DNA of 60,000 nt from Symbiodinium natans (GCA_905221605.1 CAJNDS010001224.1:64001-124000); one strand, 5' to 3'. Shown: positions 32,617 through 43,739, counted from the first letter of the stretch. Numbers and translations: made by a program. Notes: generated by a model not told the origin, from the sequence alone.

Positions 32617-32727
32617 CTGAAGTGAGCGATTTAGGGTTTAGGGTTTGGGGTTTGGGGTTTAGGGATAGCAGGGTTGAGGGGGTTCATTTTCCCGCATGGT
32701 TCTTAGTAGGCAATGAGGGAACTAGGG

Positions 32728-32775
32728 CCCTATACATATATATATATATATACGTATATATATATATATATACCC
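32728..32775. repeat. (TA)n microsatellite
   Basis: TATATA runs around TACGTATA. Confidence 0.95.
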
Positions 32776-33146
32776 TTTAAGGGACATTTTAGGGTACCTC
32801 ATTCCCTCATTCCCGCATTCTAAGAACCAGCCAGAAGATCTCTTAAGCAAAGCATAAGCCTTTTTCAAATTACTACGCTAGGGCCGCTAGGACCCGCCTC
32901 CTAAGGTCCGAAATCTAATCCTAGGTATACTTCGACCCTGAACTGTAGTTGGCTTCTTGGGGGCACCTGCTATTTTCGTATTTGTGCTACAGGTTACAAA
33001 AGGCACCCCCCCCCCCCCCAAACTAGGAACATACCTGGGACTATATACGGATCCGTATTTACAATTTAAACCCTAAACACCAGACCCTAATTAGGTGCAT
33101 TAAATATATTTCTGGATGGAGAGATATGGGGCTCTTTGGGTAAGGA

Positions 33147-33195
33147 GCCCCACTCTGAGGAAGTGGCCCAGCCGGAGGTTATGGCCCTCCTCCTC
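33147..33195 (-). CDS. Small exon candidate
   Basis: Acceptor TTCCCAG|GAGG, then EEEGHNLRLGHFLRVGL. Framed by CCCTAAA and TTTAGGG. Family unknown. Confidence 0.4.
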
Positions 33196-34005
33196 CTGGG
33201 AAGCATGCCATTAGGGTTTAGGGTTTAGGGTTGAGGGGAGAAAGGAAGCAATCAGAACAAGGCCCCGGACAACCCCCCCTTACAGGTGTGAGGGGCGCAG
33301 AAACCGTCGGTAGCAACTTGCCAAAAGCACGATGAGACCCTCAACGGACATGATCATGGTGAACTAAGAACTTAGGTAAGTCATGAGCATATCTTGTCAC
33401 AGGGACTTCTGATAGGAGCGGCCAGATGCAGCCCACATCACTCAGCACACGTAAATGCTGCACTAGCCACCACAAGGCATCTACCTCCAACGCAGCAAAA
33501 ACAGCCTACGCTGAGTTCTCTGAATTATGGTTCCTTCCGGGGTTGCTACCATAAGGGCGCCCCTACAATTTAGGGTACCCAAAAGGGACCCTGATTTTGC
33601 GAACCGACCATATATTCCATCAGTCCAATCAAGGAAAAGAGCTCTGCAATTGTCGACGTGTGTGCGTCTGCTGACACGCATCGGGCCCTAAACCTAACCT
33701 GAGCCTTATAGACCCTACCTACCTTAAGAGCATGAAAACCTACTTTTCTGCAGGCTTCATGAAAAAATCCTCTTTTGGATTCTGAAGAAACAGACGAAGA
33801 AAGGCAAGGATTGGGACCAAATGAATCATATGATAAGGGCAACATTTTTTGGGCTGGCCAGTTTATTAGGGAACCTTGAAGCAAAAAAAGGGAACAGGGC
33901 ACCTGCGTGCTGCCAAGCCTAGCCCTAAACCCTAGCCCTAAACCTCAAACCCTAGCCCTAAACCCTAAACCCTAAACCCTCCAGAAAGATCAGGCTTGCT
34001 CTCAC

Positions 34006-34062
34006 CTCCAGCTCCAGCGCGGCAGCGTCCAAGCCTCGGTCCCGCCACGGCGCTGCTAGGTT
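34006..34062 (-). CDS. Small exon with clear splice sites
   Basis: Acceptor CTAGCAG and donor GAG|GTGAGA. The best frame reads APWRDRGLDAAALELE. Framed by CCCTAAA and TTTAGGG. Family unknown. Confidence 0.45.
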
Positions 34063-34064
34063 TT

Positions 34065-34330
34065 AGGGTTGAGGGTTTAGGGCTAGGGTTTAGGGTTGAG
34101 GGTTTAGGGTTTAGGGTTTAGGGTTTGGGGTTTAGGGTTTAGAGTTTAGGGTTTAGGGCTAGGGTTCAGGGTTTAGGGTTTAGGGTTTGGGGTTTGGGGT
34201 TTCGGGCTAGGGTTTAGGGTTTAGGGTTTGGGGTTTGGGGTTTGGGGTTTCGGGATGTCCCCCCTTATACTCACAGTGCTTAGTAGGGTTTAGGGTTTTA
34301 GGGTTTTAGGGTTTCAGGGCTTCAGGGTTT
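34065..34330. repeat. Mixed TTTAGGG/TTTGGGG/TTGAGGG array interrupting a family D element
   Basis: Degenerate heptamers surround GATGTCCCCCCTTATACTCA (34254), the left half of a family D element whose right half is missing. Confidence 0.8.
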
Positions 34331-35651
34331 AGGATTAAAAGTGCTCCTATTATATTCCGGATTATAGGATTTAAGATTTTGGGGCTTAGGGTTTAGGACT
34401 TAAAGGTGTTTGAGGGTTCAGGCTAGAGAGTTTAAGTGTTCTGTTGCCGTCATTGAGGAGAACAAGCCTAACACGTTGACTCCATGTTACACTCGATTCT
34501 CTTTGATAATAGCAACTCAGAGATTCACAAGCCCCTACTTGCCAGGTAGGGTTATAATTTATAATTTCGGTAACTATAATTCTAAACCGATTTTGCGTAC
34601 TTATAACTTCATAACCCTGCTGATTGTCCAGCTGCGTCGCGCGCACCGCAAGCTCACCGGTCTGATACCTACGTGGTTGATAGTGCGGGCTTCTACAGGG
34701 ACTTCGACAACTCTCTCTCGCTCTCTCATCTCCCTCCCTCTCCCCCTCTCTCTTTATGTATGTATGTATATAGTTACCATGAAAAAGTAATAAACAATAA
34801 ATTAAGAATTCAATAAGTAACTAAATAAATAAGTATATATATATTATGGAATCTCAAAGGTACCCTCAACCCTAAAGGCGTAGGATTCTTGAAGCTGAGG
34901 CTGGTGCGTGCTCGAACGGCCCACAGGGACGCCTCCGCCTGCGGCCCGCCACTTTGGAGCAGATTTCTACAGGGAGGCGCCAAAGGAGGGGCCCTTAAAA
35001 GGGACCAAGGGTCCCTTCTAGGGGTCCCTCCGAAAACAATACGACAGAATTTCCCAGGGTACTACAGGTTTCGGGTGTCATGGTCATGGCGTGGCGGGGA
35101 AGCTCTTGGTATGGTGTCGAGGCCCTAAAGGTCAGAGCCTAATCAGCATAACCTCTCGACCCTTACATAAGCCGGGAACCCCTGGGAGAATCCACAAAAT
35201 AGATCCCTTTAAGGGCTCCAAAGTCTGCAATAGTCTTCGTAGCCCAGCAACCACATTATCATAACGGCACCGATTTTTTTGGCTGCCTACTTTGTAAAAA
35301 GGAAGCCCAGAACCCAAACAAAAAAGGGTACAGGGTACCACTGGGCTACCAAGCTAAGGGTTCCTAAGAATGTCCCAAGAGCAGTATAGGGTCCTAAACC
35401 CTAATAAACCCTACTGTTGGGATCCTCCCAGGCGTCTGGGACCTTAATTCTTAGGGTTTAGGATTTTAGGGTTTAGGAGAATAGGGTTTAGGGCTCAGGG
35501 ATTTTGAAGTAAAATGCTGCTTTCGGTGGAGGAGGAGGAGTTGGAGGAAGAGGAGGAGGACGAGGAGGAGGAGGAGGAGGAGACGGCACCTGGGGGGAGG
35601 GGGGGGGGGGGGGGGGGGGCACTGCCTTACAGCCACTTTCCAAGCCCACAG

Positions 35652-35692
35652 GTTTTTGAAGTGCTCCGCAATGCAGAGGAGGGGCTGGACAG
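35652..35692 (+). CDS. Small plus-strand exon candidate beside MITE A
   Basis: Acceptor AAGCCCACAG then VFEVLRNAEEGLDS, ending at the family A MITE 35694-35807. After the MITE, GTTGAAAAAGTCCCGAGGAA could continue a basic tail (LKKSRGR). One of few plus-strand islands. A polyglutamate-like (GAG)n run at 35525-35590 precedes it. Confidence 0.35.
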
Positions 35693-35693
35693 T

Positions 35694-35807
35694 TACTTAG
35701 AGGTTCATAGGTGTTTCTACCTAGGGTTTTAAGTATGGTAACTCTACCTAGAACCCTGCTTAGGGTACTAATAACCCTACATTTTAGTACCTATGAACTT
35801 CCAAGTA
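35694..35807. mobile_element. MITE family A copy
   Basis: TA|CTTAGAGGTTCATAGGTGTT ... AGTACCTATGAACTTCCAAG|TA. It directly abuts the exon candidate on its left. Confidence 0.85.
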
Positions 35808-36148
35808 AGAGGTTGAAAAAGTCCCGAGGAAGAGAAAGGGGCGGCAGGAAAGACCCCTGAACCTTATCGAGCCAAACATCCTTCCAGTCCAAGCACTCCT
35901 ACCTCAAACCCCGCAAAACCCACAAATTGCCCCAAAACATAAAACGCCCCATTTCCATCCGGGGCTTGGTGAATCATAAAAACCCTGAAGGCCTACACCC
36001 CCACAAACCCTGAAACCCTAGAATCCTAAAGCCCTAAATCATCCAACAACAGCCTCAAGGCCCTGTAAACCCTAAGCCCTAAGCCCTGGCTCCTAAACCC
36101 CAAGCCCTAAACCCTAGCCTTAAACCCTAAACCCTAAACCCAAAAAAG

Positions 36149-36215
36149 CCGGCCTCCTGCACCTCCTCCACCTGCTGGCGATAAGCCATCTGCAGCGCCT
36201 CGGGGCTCGTGGGCT
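36149..36215 (-). CDS. Helical exon, coiled-coil-like
   Basis: Acceptor CCTTTAG|AGC, then EPTSPEALQMAYRQQVEEVQ followed by EAGF. Glu/Gln-rich amphipathic helix. CCCTAAA left, TTTAGGG right. Family unknown. Confidence 0.6.
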
Positions 36216-36346
36216 CTAAAGGAAGTCAAAGGGTTTAGAGTTTAGGGTTTAGGGTTTATAAGGTTTAGGGTTTAGGGTTTAGGCGTTTAGGCATTTGGGT
36301 TTTTGGGCTTAGGGTTTCGCGCTTTTTTTCAAAGACAGGCGGGCTG

Positions 36347-36524
36347 TTAGCTTGCAAGCTGATTTCTCAAGGGCGAGCAGGTTAGCTCTAGGAGCCAGTC
36401 GTGCTGCAGGTTGGAAAGCCAGATCCGAGCCGATTCTGCAGCCGCCAAGGCAGTGTCGACAACCAAGTGCAGTTCGATGACTGTGAGCTCGGGGCTTACA
36501 AGCCTTTGGGATTCATGGGCCCAG
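36347..36524 (-). CDS. Larger exon candidate left of MITE A
   Basis: Two minus frames are open: one reads SPELTVIELHLVVDTALAAA and ends in a stop at about 36347; the other reads RIGSDLAFQPAARLAPRANL and continues to a stop after LKKSAKP. The frame is undecided. It begins right at the edge of the family A MITE 36526-36648. Confidence 0.45.
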
Positions 36525-36525
36525 G

Positions 36526-36648
36526 TACTTGGAGGTTCATGGGTACTTAAAACCACAGTTATTAAGTCTACTTATAACCTACTTAGGGACATAGGGGCCT
36601 ATAAGTACAGTTATAATTAGGTTTTTTAGTACCCTGAACCTCCAAGTA
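36526..36648. mobile_element. MITE family A copy between two open minus-strand stretches
   Basis: TA|CTTGGAGGTTCATGGGTACT ... AGTACCCTGAACCTCCAAG|TA. Coding-like minus sequence touches both ends, so the element probably forms most of an intron. Confidence 0.9.
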
Positions 36649-36664
36649 GGCTGTATAGGTCTAC

Positions 36665-36782
36665 CTGCTGTCTAAGTCTACCACCGAACCTCTGGTGAAT
36701 GACAGTAGGCTCGCCTGCAACTTTCTGCTTACCGAGTCTTAATGGCTCAGAAAAAGTTGACAAGCAGCCGAAGCTTCCTCTA
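36665..36782 (-). CDS. Exon candidate right of MITE A
   Basis: The minus frame reads SFGCLSTFSEPLRLGKQKVA then PTVIHQRFGGRLRQQ, followed by a canonical donor CAG|GTAGAC at about 36665, 17 bp before the MITE. Family unknown. Confidence 0.45.
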
Positions 36783-36814
36783 AAACTACAATTTACTTAA
36801 AGACCCCCCCCCCC

Positions 36815-36817
36815 AAA

Positions 36818-36871
<54 letters not shown>

Positions 36872-36905
36872 GTATTATATTCCGTTATATATATATATAT
36901 ATACA
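36815..36905. repeat. (AC)n(AT)n microsatellite
   Basis: ACACAC run followed by ATATAT blocks. Confidence 0.97.
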
Positions 36906-37007
36906 TATATTCCCTATAAGGGCAACAAAGGATTATTATTGCATAATTCGGGGGGGGTTCTTAAACAAACAGTAGCAAAGGGCGCAGTTTAGGTTCCCAG
37001 CTTACTG

Positions 37008-37117
37008 TACTTGGAAGTTCAAGGGTAACTATAAGTAGGGTTCCAAGTGCTCTGACTAGGGGTATAAGTACAGCTACCACACTTAGAGCGCGACTTTACC
37101 CATGAGCCTCCAAGGTA
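37008..37117. mobile_element. MITE family A copy
   Basis: TA|CTTGGAAGTTCAAGGGTAAC ... TTACCCATGAGCCTCCAAGG|TA. Degenerate but complete. Confidence 0.8.
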
Positions 37118-37344
37118 CACTCTAATTAAACCCTAAACTTCTACATTGTTGACTGCCCAAACCCCTGAACCCCCACCATAAATCCCTTTGTCCCTAGATC
37201 TCTGAACTCAAAACCCTAAATCCTACACCCCGAAAGCTTAAATCCCTGTACACCTAACTAGAACCCTCAATGATTCAAAACGAAAACTAAACCCGAAACC
37301 CCAAACCAAATCCCTAAACCCCAAACCCTTAAAAGCTTACTCAC

Positions 37345-37404
37345 CTTTGCGATTGCGGCATCTGCAAGCTCTGGCTGGGCTCGCCACTTGCGCTTCCTGA
37401 CGGC
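37345..37404 (-). CDS. Exon of 60 nt with canonical donor
   Basis: Acceptor CCTGAG|GCC and donor AAG|GTGAGTAAG. Exactly 20 codons: AVRKRKWRAQPELADAAIAK. Basic then helical. One of the best-bounded exons here. Family unknown. Confidence 0.65.
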
Positions 37405-37979
37405 CTCAGGGACCCAAAAAAATCCCTTGATGCATCTCCACCAGGGTTTAGTGTTTAGGGTTTAGGGTGTCCTTTGATGCACCTCCAATAATGGGAATGT
37501 ATTTCAAGGGTTTAGCGTTTATGGAAGGAACATACCTTAAGGGTTTTGGGGTTTAGGATTACATGCACCTCAAACAAGGTATATATGTTAAGGGCCTAGG
37601 GTAGGGAAGGATCTTTGCATGTTGGCACGGTTCAAGGAATATTCCTTAACTAAAGGGTGACGGTACTCTGCTCTCTGGCTATGGCTTGGTGTTAACTCGG
37701 CGTGTCTCACGCTTTCATCTCCAGCAAGGTGTTCGGGAGACCCGGGCCCGTAAACAGTCAGTTGCTGACAATGACTGTATGACTATTGCGGGTCCATATT
37801 TTACGGGTTGGGGCCTCTTTTCTTGCGGGGGGAAGGGGGCGAGGATCAACGTTTTGCCAGGCCATTTGGGATCTCGCGACAGCTTGCGGGGACCGCTTAT
37901 CGAGTAAGTCAAGCTTTCCGGACATGGTAAGTAAGAACATGTCAAAACGCCTTCAACATCGACTCCCCGAAAGTGGCTT

Positions 37980-38063
37980 CTTTAGGTTTAAAGACAGAGG
38001 GGGGAGGGGCAGAGGGGGCGGGGAGGGGAGGGGGAGAGGGGGACGGGGAGAGGGGTGCGGGGA

Positions 38064-38105
<42 letters not shown>
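37980..38105. repeat. G-rich tract ending in about 45 uninterrupted G
   Basis: GGGGAGGGG-type purine run passing into poly-G. Strong G-quadruplex potential. Gly- and Pro-rich frames are shadows. Confidence 0.95.
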
Positions 38106-38106
<1 letters not shown>

Positions 38107-38629
38107 ATTTGCCTCAAACCCTAATTCTTGTGCAACGCAGCTTGTCACAATGTGCCCTAGCCATCTCCCCGGAAGTAAGACGTGGGCGCTTCTCAGCGCA
38201 CTCTGCCTGCACAACATGCAGAGGAGGAGTCTTCTGGGGTCCATGGTTTTGGGTGTCTGCACTTCCCGCCCTGGTTGTAAGTTGAGTTCCAAGGGCCTGA
38301 AGTTGGGTCCTAAGCGTCCGCACTTTCCGTTAAACTCTGGTCAGTATCTGTCAGATTTGGTTATCCTGGGTCTCGCCCCTTACTACAGCTTAAAAGTCTC
38401 CATGCCTGAAACCCAACACCCGGAACCCTCTTCTTGACTCTTCACCCCCAAACCTATAAACGCTACAGGAGTCCCCATGCTATACTAACTTTAGCTGGGG
38501 GATTTATAGCTACTTCAAGGGCATTGAGCTCTATGCCTGAGGCTCTAGATCATCCCTTTCTCTAAACCCTAAGCCCTAACCCTAAACCCTAACCCCAAAC
38601 CCCAAACCCCACACTCTTCAAAACCCCCA

Positions 38630-38703
38630 AATGGCCGTGGCCTCAGTGTCACGCAAAGCTGCCTCCGCTCTGCGCAGCAACGCCGCAGCGCCTCGCAGGT
38701 CGG
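38630..38703 (-). CDS. Helical exon
   Basis: Reads DLRGAAALLRRAEAALRDTE, an Ala/Arg/Glu-rich amphipathic helix. CCCTAAC left, TTTAGGG right. Likely the same gene as the neighbouring helical exons. Family unknown. Confidence 0.6.
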
Positions 38704-38751
38704 GGGTTTTCGGGTCTTGGCTTCAGGGAACAGGGTTCAGGGTTTAGGGTC

Positions 38752-38832
38752 TTTTGGGTGTTTAGGGTGTTTAGGGTATTTAGGGTATTTAAGGTATTTA
38801 GGGTATTTAGGGTATTTAGGGTATTTAGGGCC
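38752..38832. repeat. (TATTTAGGG)n variant array
   Basis: About eight 9-mers GTATTTAGG. A matching 10-mer array (CCCTAAACAC)n lies at 39095-39182. Confidence 0.92.
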
Positions 38833-39094
38833 CGGTAGCCACTTAGAATACACTGAATGATGATCGAGATTGCTCGTTTGCTTTACTCCTTAAAACAAGA
38901 TCAAGACAATGTTGTTCGAGACTATGCTTGAGATCAATGAGAATGTATGCTTGCTTAAGTGGTCAAGTACGTGTATGATCCATTTGCAGTACCGGAATTG
39001 GGGGTTAGGGATTTAGGGTTCTATGCGGACACCCTATACTCCAAACCCAAATACTCAACACCCAAGAACGTCGGCTTCTTGCCGAAACCCTAAA

Positions 39095-39310
39095 CCCTAA
39101 ACACCCTAAACACCCTAAACACCCTAAACACCCTAAACACCCTAAACACCCTAAACACCCTAAACACCCTAAACACCCTAAAGCGCTTAAGCCCTGAACC
39201 TTACACCCTAAACCCTAAACTTTGAACCCTAAACCCTAAACCCGAAACCCTAAACCCTAAACCCTCAACCCTAAACCCCAAACCCTGAAACCCTAAACCC
39301 TAAACCCTAA
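39095..39310. repeat. (CCCTAAACAC)n then CCCTAAA array
   Basis: About nine uniform 10-mers then ordinary heptamers. Uniformity indicates local amplification of a variant. Confidence 0.93.
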
Positions 39311-39385
39311 ACCCTGAACCGAATTGAGACCCGGGGCTCTCGACTTCGAGATGGCGCTGCTCAACGGTAGACCTGGTTCAGAGTT

Positions 39386-39530
39386 TACTTGGAGGTTCAA
39401 GGTACTTACTAACCAATGATAACTGTACTTATAACTGTACTTGTAACCATATTAGGGCACTTAAGGGGCTTATAAGTACAGTTAGAAGTACAGTTATAAT
39501 TGGTTCGTAAGTACCATGAACCTTCAAGTA
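39386..39530. mobile_element. MITE family A copy
   Basis: TA|CTTGGAGGTTCAAGGTACTT ... AGTACCATGAACCTTCAAG|TA, with inner TTATAACTGTA / TACAGTTATAA arms, as in the copy at 24690. Confidence 0.9.
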
Positions 39531-40399
39531 GGGTTTCGGGTTCAGGCCTTAAGGCTGGTTTCAGGTTTTTGTTTCGCTCCAGGGTTTAGGGTTTAGGGTG
39601 GTTCAGCACGTAAGGTTTAAGGTCTTAAGCTTTAGGATTTAGGGTTCAGGGCTTAAGGCTTCGGCGTTCTGATTTCGGGTTCGGGGTCCCTTTAGTTGGC
39701 GGTGAAAATTCATGGAGGCCTCAAAGCCCCTTAAGCAAGGAAGATGTTTGAAGAGACCGTTGGTTCATGAGGGTATCTCGGAACCGCCAGGGGTATTGGA
39801 CTTCCTGTTTCCTCTGATATAGGAGCCTAAAATGCTTAGCAGGATGTGTATACTCGATATATATATATATATATATATACATATATATACACACACATAC
39901 AGCCCCCTAACTAGAACATGTACCATCCCAATTGCCAGTCTAGTTCCCCAAGACCCCTTAAGGAATACACCCTTAAATCATACTCAGGATCCCTACGACA
40001 GAGTAAGGCATTTTTTGTGCTGTTTCAAAACCTTACGAAACCGCGAAACCGTTCCAAAGCCATGTAGCCTGGATTAAGGATTCGGGTTTAGGGTAGAGCG
40101 CTGACCCGACCCTCGAAAAGAGGTTCCCAGAGAGCGGTATCAAGTTGAAGGAGCTTTTACAGTTTAGGATTTAGGGGTTCAGGACATGCGGTGTTGCGAT
40201 TCTTGTTGCAAGTTTCCAGAGCGCGAAGTCTGTGTAGAGATGTAGCTCACAGGAGGTCCGATGTGCAGGTAGTCCACTTCTTGCACTGCCTATAGCTGTA
40301 AACCCACAACCCAAGAATACTAACCGAAGCCACGCTAGTCCCTAAACCCTAAATCCTCAACACTCAGCCCTCAACCCTCAACACGCCACAGAGTCGTCC

Positions 40400-40943
40400 A
40401 TTCTTGCCCCTTAAGTAAGGCATATACCTTGAACTGTATTATCATGGGCGTTTCAACAATACAATTCCGCCGTACCGCACCGAACCGTGCAGGAAGCTTA
40501 CCGTACCGCACCGAACCGTGCCACCCACCCTCCCAGCCACCAAGCACCGCCAGCCACCCACTACCCCAGCCCCTCCCTCCAGCCACCACCCCCTCCAGCC
40601 ACCAGCTACCAAGCACCGAGGGTGGGTGGCTGGAGGGTGGGTGGCTGGTGGTGGTTGGGGGGGGGAGGGTGGGTGGCTGTTGGAGGGGGTGGCTGGAGTG
40701 GAAGGGGAAGGGGTTGGAGGGGAGGGGTGGGTCAGGTGGCTGGAGGCTGGCTGGGACCGCAGTACCGAACCGGACCGTGCCGTGCACCGTGCCGAAAGCC
40801 AGCAATACCACGCAATACATACCGCAGCATACCGTTGTAAAGCAATACCGTACCGTACTGATAGTAAACAGCCATGATTATAGGGATCCTGGGTATGATT
40901 CAAAGTATATTCTCAATGAAGGGCTGTTGCCGGGCTCTTTGGG
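40400..40943. mobile_element. Family B-like MITE interrupted by a 434-bp insertion
   Basis: The left half (GCCCCTTAAGTAAGGCATAT) ends at 40442. The right half resumes at 40877 with ATTATAGGGATCCTGGG. The insert 40443-40876 is flanked by ATTAT on both sides and has ends CATGGGCGTTT / AAACAGCCATG. Confidence 0.75.
40443..40876. mobile_element. Non-autonomous element with 5-bp duplication and short inverted ends
   Basis: Inverted ends CATGG..GTTT, target duplication ATTAT. The interior is an imperfect inverted repeat of CCACCC/GGGTGG-rich sequence with GTACCGCACCGAACCG and its complement towards the ends. No coding content; long frames are compositional. Confidence 0.75.
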
Positions 40944-40986
40944 TTTCGCGGCTTGCGTTCCTTTCTGCGTGCATTCCCCCAATCTT

Positions 40987-41260
40987 CTAAGTCAGAGATT
41001 CAGGTAGTTGAAGCCAGTTGAAACTGAGTTTACCTATATCTGATTGGGGGGATTGCAATGGTGCCATAGGCAGCCCAACACAAAGGTTTAGGGCAGCGAG
41101 GGGTTTTCGTATGGTAGATCCCCTCCTTTGTTGTTGTTGGGCGGGAGGTGGTTCGGGGGGTGGGGTGGGGGGGATTTGCCCTCTTTTCAGTCCAGCACCG
41201 TGTTGCGCCGAGAGCTTTAGGCTTCTTGGTCCATAGATTTGCAGGTGAATACGATCTCTG
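40987..41260 (-). CDS. Low-repeat open stretch, doubtful
   Basis: The minus frame contains GPRSLKLSAQHGAGLKRGQI then a Pro/Gln run. No family. It may be an exon or a chance frame. Confidence 0.22.
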
Positions 41261-41784
41261 CATAGTAGGTTGTTAAGGCATTCTTTCGCGCAAAGCCTCA
41301 ACCCTAAAAACGCCCGCGATCCTAACTCCAAAACCCTGAAGCCCCCCAAAAACCCTACAGCCCCTAGTAAAAGACCAAAAAAGAACAAAAGAGCTACAAA
41401 CCCGACAAACCCTAGACCAAGGTTCGTGGCTTGGGTCTACTGCCTCAGGATGGTAGCACAGCACCATGCCCCTGAATTGAGGGAATAGTTGCCCGAAGAG
41501 CCCAATACCCTGTAATTAAGGGATGTTCCTTAAATTATGCTAGGTACCTTGTGCAAGATCCTTAGGATGAGGGAAAAGCGGTGCATAGAACCCTAAGCTC
41601 CTAAACCGTATAAGCCCTAACTCTACACCACAAGGCCAAAATAGGGCAAGTAGCGCAAGTTCCCGAACCACCTCCAGGGCAGGACTGTTTAGTGCTTGGG
41701 GCTGAGAAGCAGTGAAAGTTGGAAGAGCAATTGAACTTTAGCTCCCTACTGCAACTATCCAAATGAGCCTCCAAAGAACCTAAG

Positions 41785-42030
41785 GGGGGGGGGGGGGGCA
41801 GGGGGGGGGGGCAGGGGGGGCAGAGGGGGGCCAGGGGGGGGAGGGGGGGGGGGAGGGGCGGGGGGGGGGGGGAGGGGGGGGGGGGGGGGGAGGGGGGGGG
41901 GAGGGGGGGGGGGGAGGGGGGGGGGGGGAGGGGGGGAGGGGGGGGGGGGGGGGGGGGAGGGGGGGGGGAGGGGGGATGAGTTGGGGGGGGGGGGGGGGGG
42001 AGGGGGGGGGGGAGGGGGGGGAGGGGGGGG

Positions 42031-42061
<31 letters not shown>

Positions 42062-42078
42062 AGGGGGGGGGGGGGGGG
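41785..42078. repeat. About 290-bp G-run block (GGGGGGA)n
   Basis: Almost only G with scattered A, a few C and T. Extreme G-quadruplex or triplex potential; the apparent poly-Pro frame is a shadow. Possibly also an assembly weak point. Confidence 0.97.
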
Positions 42079-42499
42079 AATCTAATCATGAGCCCTTTAT
42101 GGTTCTTAATCAAGGAATAGACCCTCGAATCACAGTAAAGACCCATTTGCTGGGCTTTGGGCTTGTGGCATGTGGTAGTGTATTGTCTCCTTCTCTGCAC
42201 ATCGGGGTGGGTAAACAATTTCGGGCAATGTCGGAATCTTTGGCAACATATGTTGAGTTCCCTATCAGCAACCCTGTTTCTGTGGATGTGGGAGCTCCTG
42301 ACGAAAGCTGCAAGGAAAGTGTCAGATGGATGGGGGCAGCAGTAGCATGAGCGTGGTCAATCTAACGGACCATCATGACAGAACTGGGTTGGCCTTTAAA
42401 CCCTCTGAAAAATGTTTATATATAGGGTCCCTAATAAACCAATTGAGGAGAATAGAATAATTGTGTTCCAAAAACCAACCTAGAGAAGCTCGATCGTCA

Positions 42500-42712
42500 T
42501 CACTGAGCCCATGACCCAATTCTCGCCACTCTCTCAGCGTAAAGCCCTAGTACAAGACCTTGCACCAAACACCTTAGAAGCCTTAGAGTGAAGTGCAGGA
42601 GCTGTAGTTCGTGTGAACCTTTGTCTGTTGGACATTGTTCGGCCAACCTTGTTTGGGCTTGGCTGACAGCGTGGTTGACGTGTGGCTGAGCACTGGCTTT
42701 GCTAGCCTTCAT
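42500..42712 (-). CDS. Possible exon, unknown protein
   Basis: The minus frame reads SHELQLLHFTLRLLRCLVQG then LVLGLYAERVARIGSW. No telomeric repeats within. Leu-rich helix-like. Doubtful. Confidence 0.3.
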   Translation of the reverse strand: MKASKASAQPHVNHAVSQAQTRLAEQCPTDKGSHELQLLHFTLRLLRCLVQGLVLGLYAERVARIGSWAQ

Positions 42713-42947
42713 CTGTCATTATGTTGCAATTTGCTCCTTTCCTCCCAAGATCCCATATTACATTACGGTATTACAGCACTTTACATTGCATTGCAATACA
42801 TTGCATACAGACACCTATTTATGTGTATGCGTGTGTACGTACATGCATGCACAGGGGGGGGGGGGGGGGGGGCTATGAGAATCTCCTGTTTGAAACGGCT
42901 CTAACCAAAACCCATGCCCTTCTCATTCTTTGGCCCTACAGGTAGCC

Positions 42948-43054
42948 CCCAGAGACTCCAATACCCCTATTAATTGAGGAATATTCCTTAAACCATATAA
43001 GGAACCCTATGACTCCAGGAATCTTCTTTAATTTAGGGGTATTGGAGTCCCTGG
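42948..43054. mobile_element. MITE family B copy
   Basis: CCCAGAGACTCCAATACCCC ... GGGGTATTGGAGTCCCTGG, with inner GAATATTCCTTAAACCAT. The clearest consensus-like copy. Confidence 0.9.
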
Positions 43055-43377
43055 TCCCCGCCCACACCAAATCTATTCTAGCTACTTGCAGCCTCTAAGC
43101 GATTCGTGGTCTCACATCCCTACACATAAGGGACCCTCCTCGCAACAACGTACAAAAAGCTAAGCACAAAACAAGCTTGCAGCTCAAACCAAACAAGCTT
43201 ACAGCTCAAACGGTTTTTGAAATCCTTAAGCGCCAACCCTCAAGCCCACCCCTCTTGGCTTAAGCAAGCCTTTTATAAACCCCAAGCCCTAAGCCCTAAG
43301 CCCTAATTAAACCCTAAACTCTAAACCCAAAACTCCAAACCCTAAACCCTACCCCCCCTCAGCTGACCTGGCAGTGC

Positions 43378-43450
43378 TTGGAGGCACTGCCACGAGCGGT
43401 CTCGACAAGCGCTTCGTTTGAGGCCTTCACAGCGTCCACATAGCAAGGGT
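43378..43450 (-). CDS. Helical exon with canonical donor
   Basis: Reads CYVDAVKASNEALVETARGS followed by ASKHCQ, then donor CAG|GTCAGC. CCCTAAA left, TTTAGGG right. Confidence 0.62.
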
Positions 43451-43739
43451 CTCAGGGTTTAGGGTTTAGGGTGTGGGGTTGGGAATCCTGTTTTTGGGAT
43501 TCAAGTGCCCCCTAAAACGATCGCCAATAAGGACTGTTAGTATAAGAGGGAAACATCCCAGGGTGTAGGGTCCGGGGCTTTGGAGGAGCCTAGGAATGAG
43601 AAGAAGGGCACCCTGCTGAGTCCTCCTCGTGGTTTAAAAATGAAGAAGAAGGGCCCTGCTGCCGCTGAAGAAACAAAATGGGCTCCAACAATGTCGGCTC
43701 CTATACCACCTTCAGTTCGGGGGCGGGGGGGGGGGGGGG

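Noticed and set aside
37686-38437. Overlapping frames on both strands around the poly-G run
   Set aside because: Several frames are open in turn, none with a motif, and the G-run drives part of them; no strand could be favoured.
40429-41007. 192-codon plus frame over 40.4-41.0 kb
   Set aside because: It crosses the GC-rich inverted-repeat interior of the nested element; open because of composition.
41601-42218. Long minus-strand poly-proline frame
   Set aside because: It is the complement of the G block at 41785-42078; the composition alone keeps the frame open.
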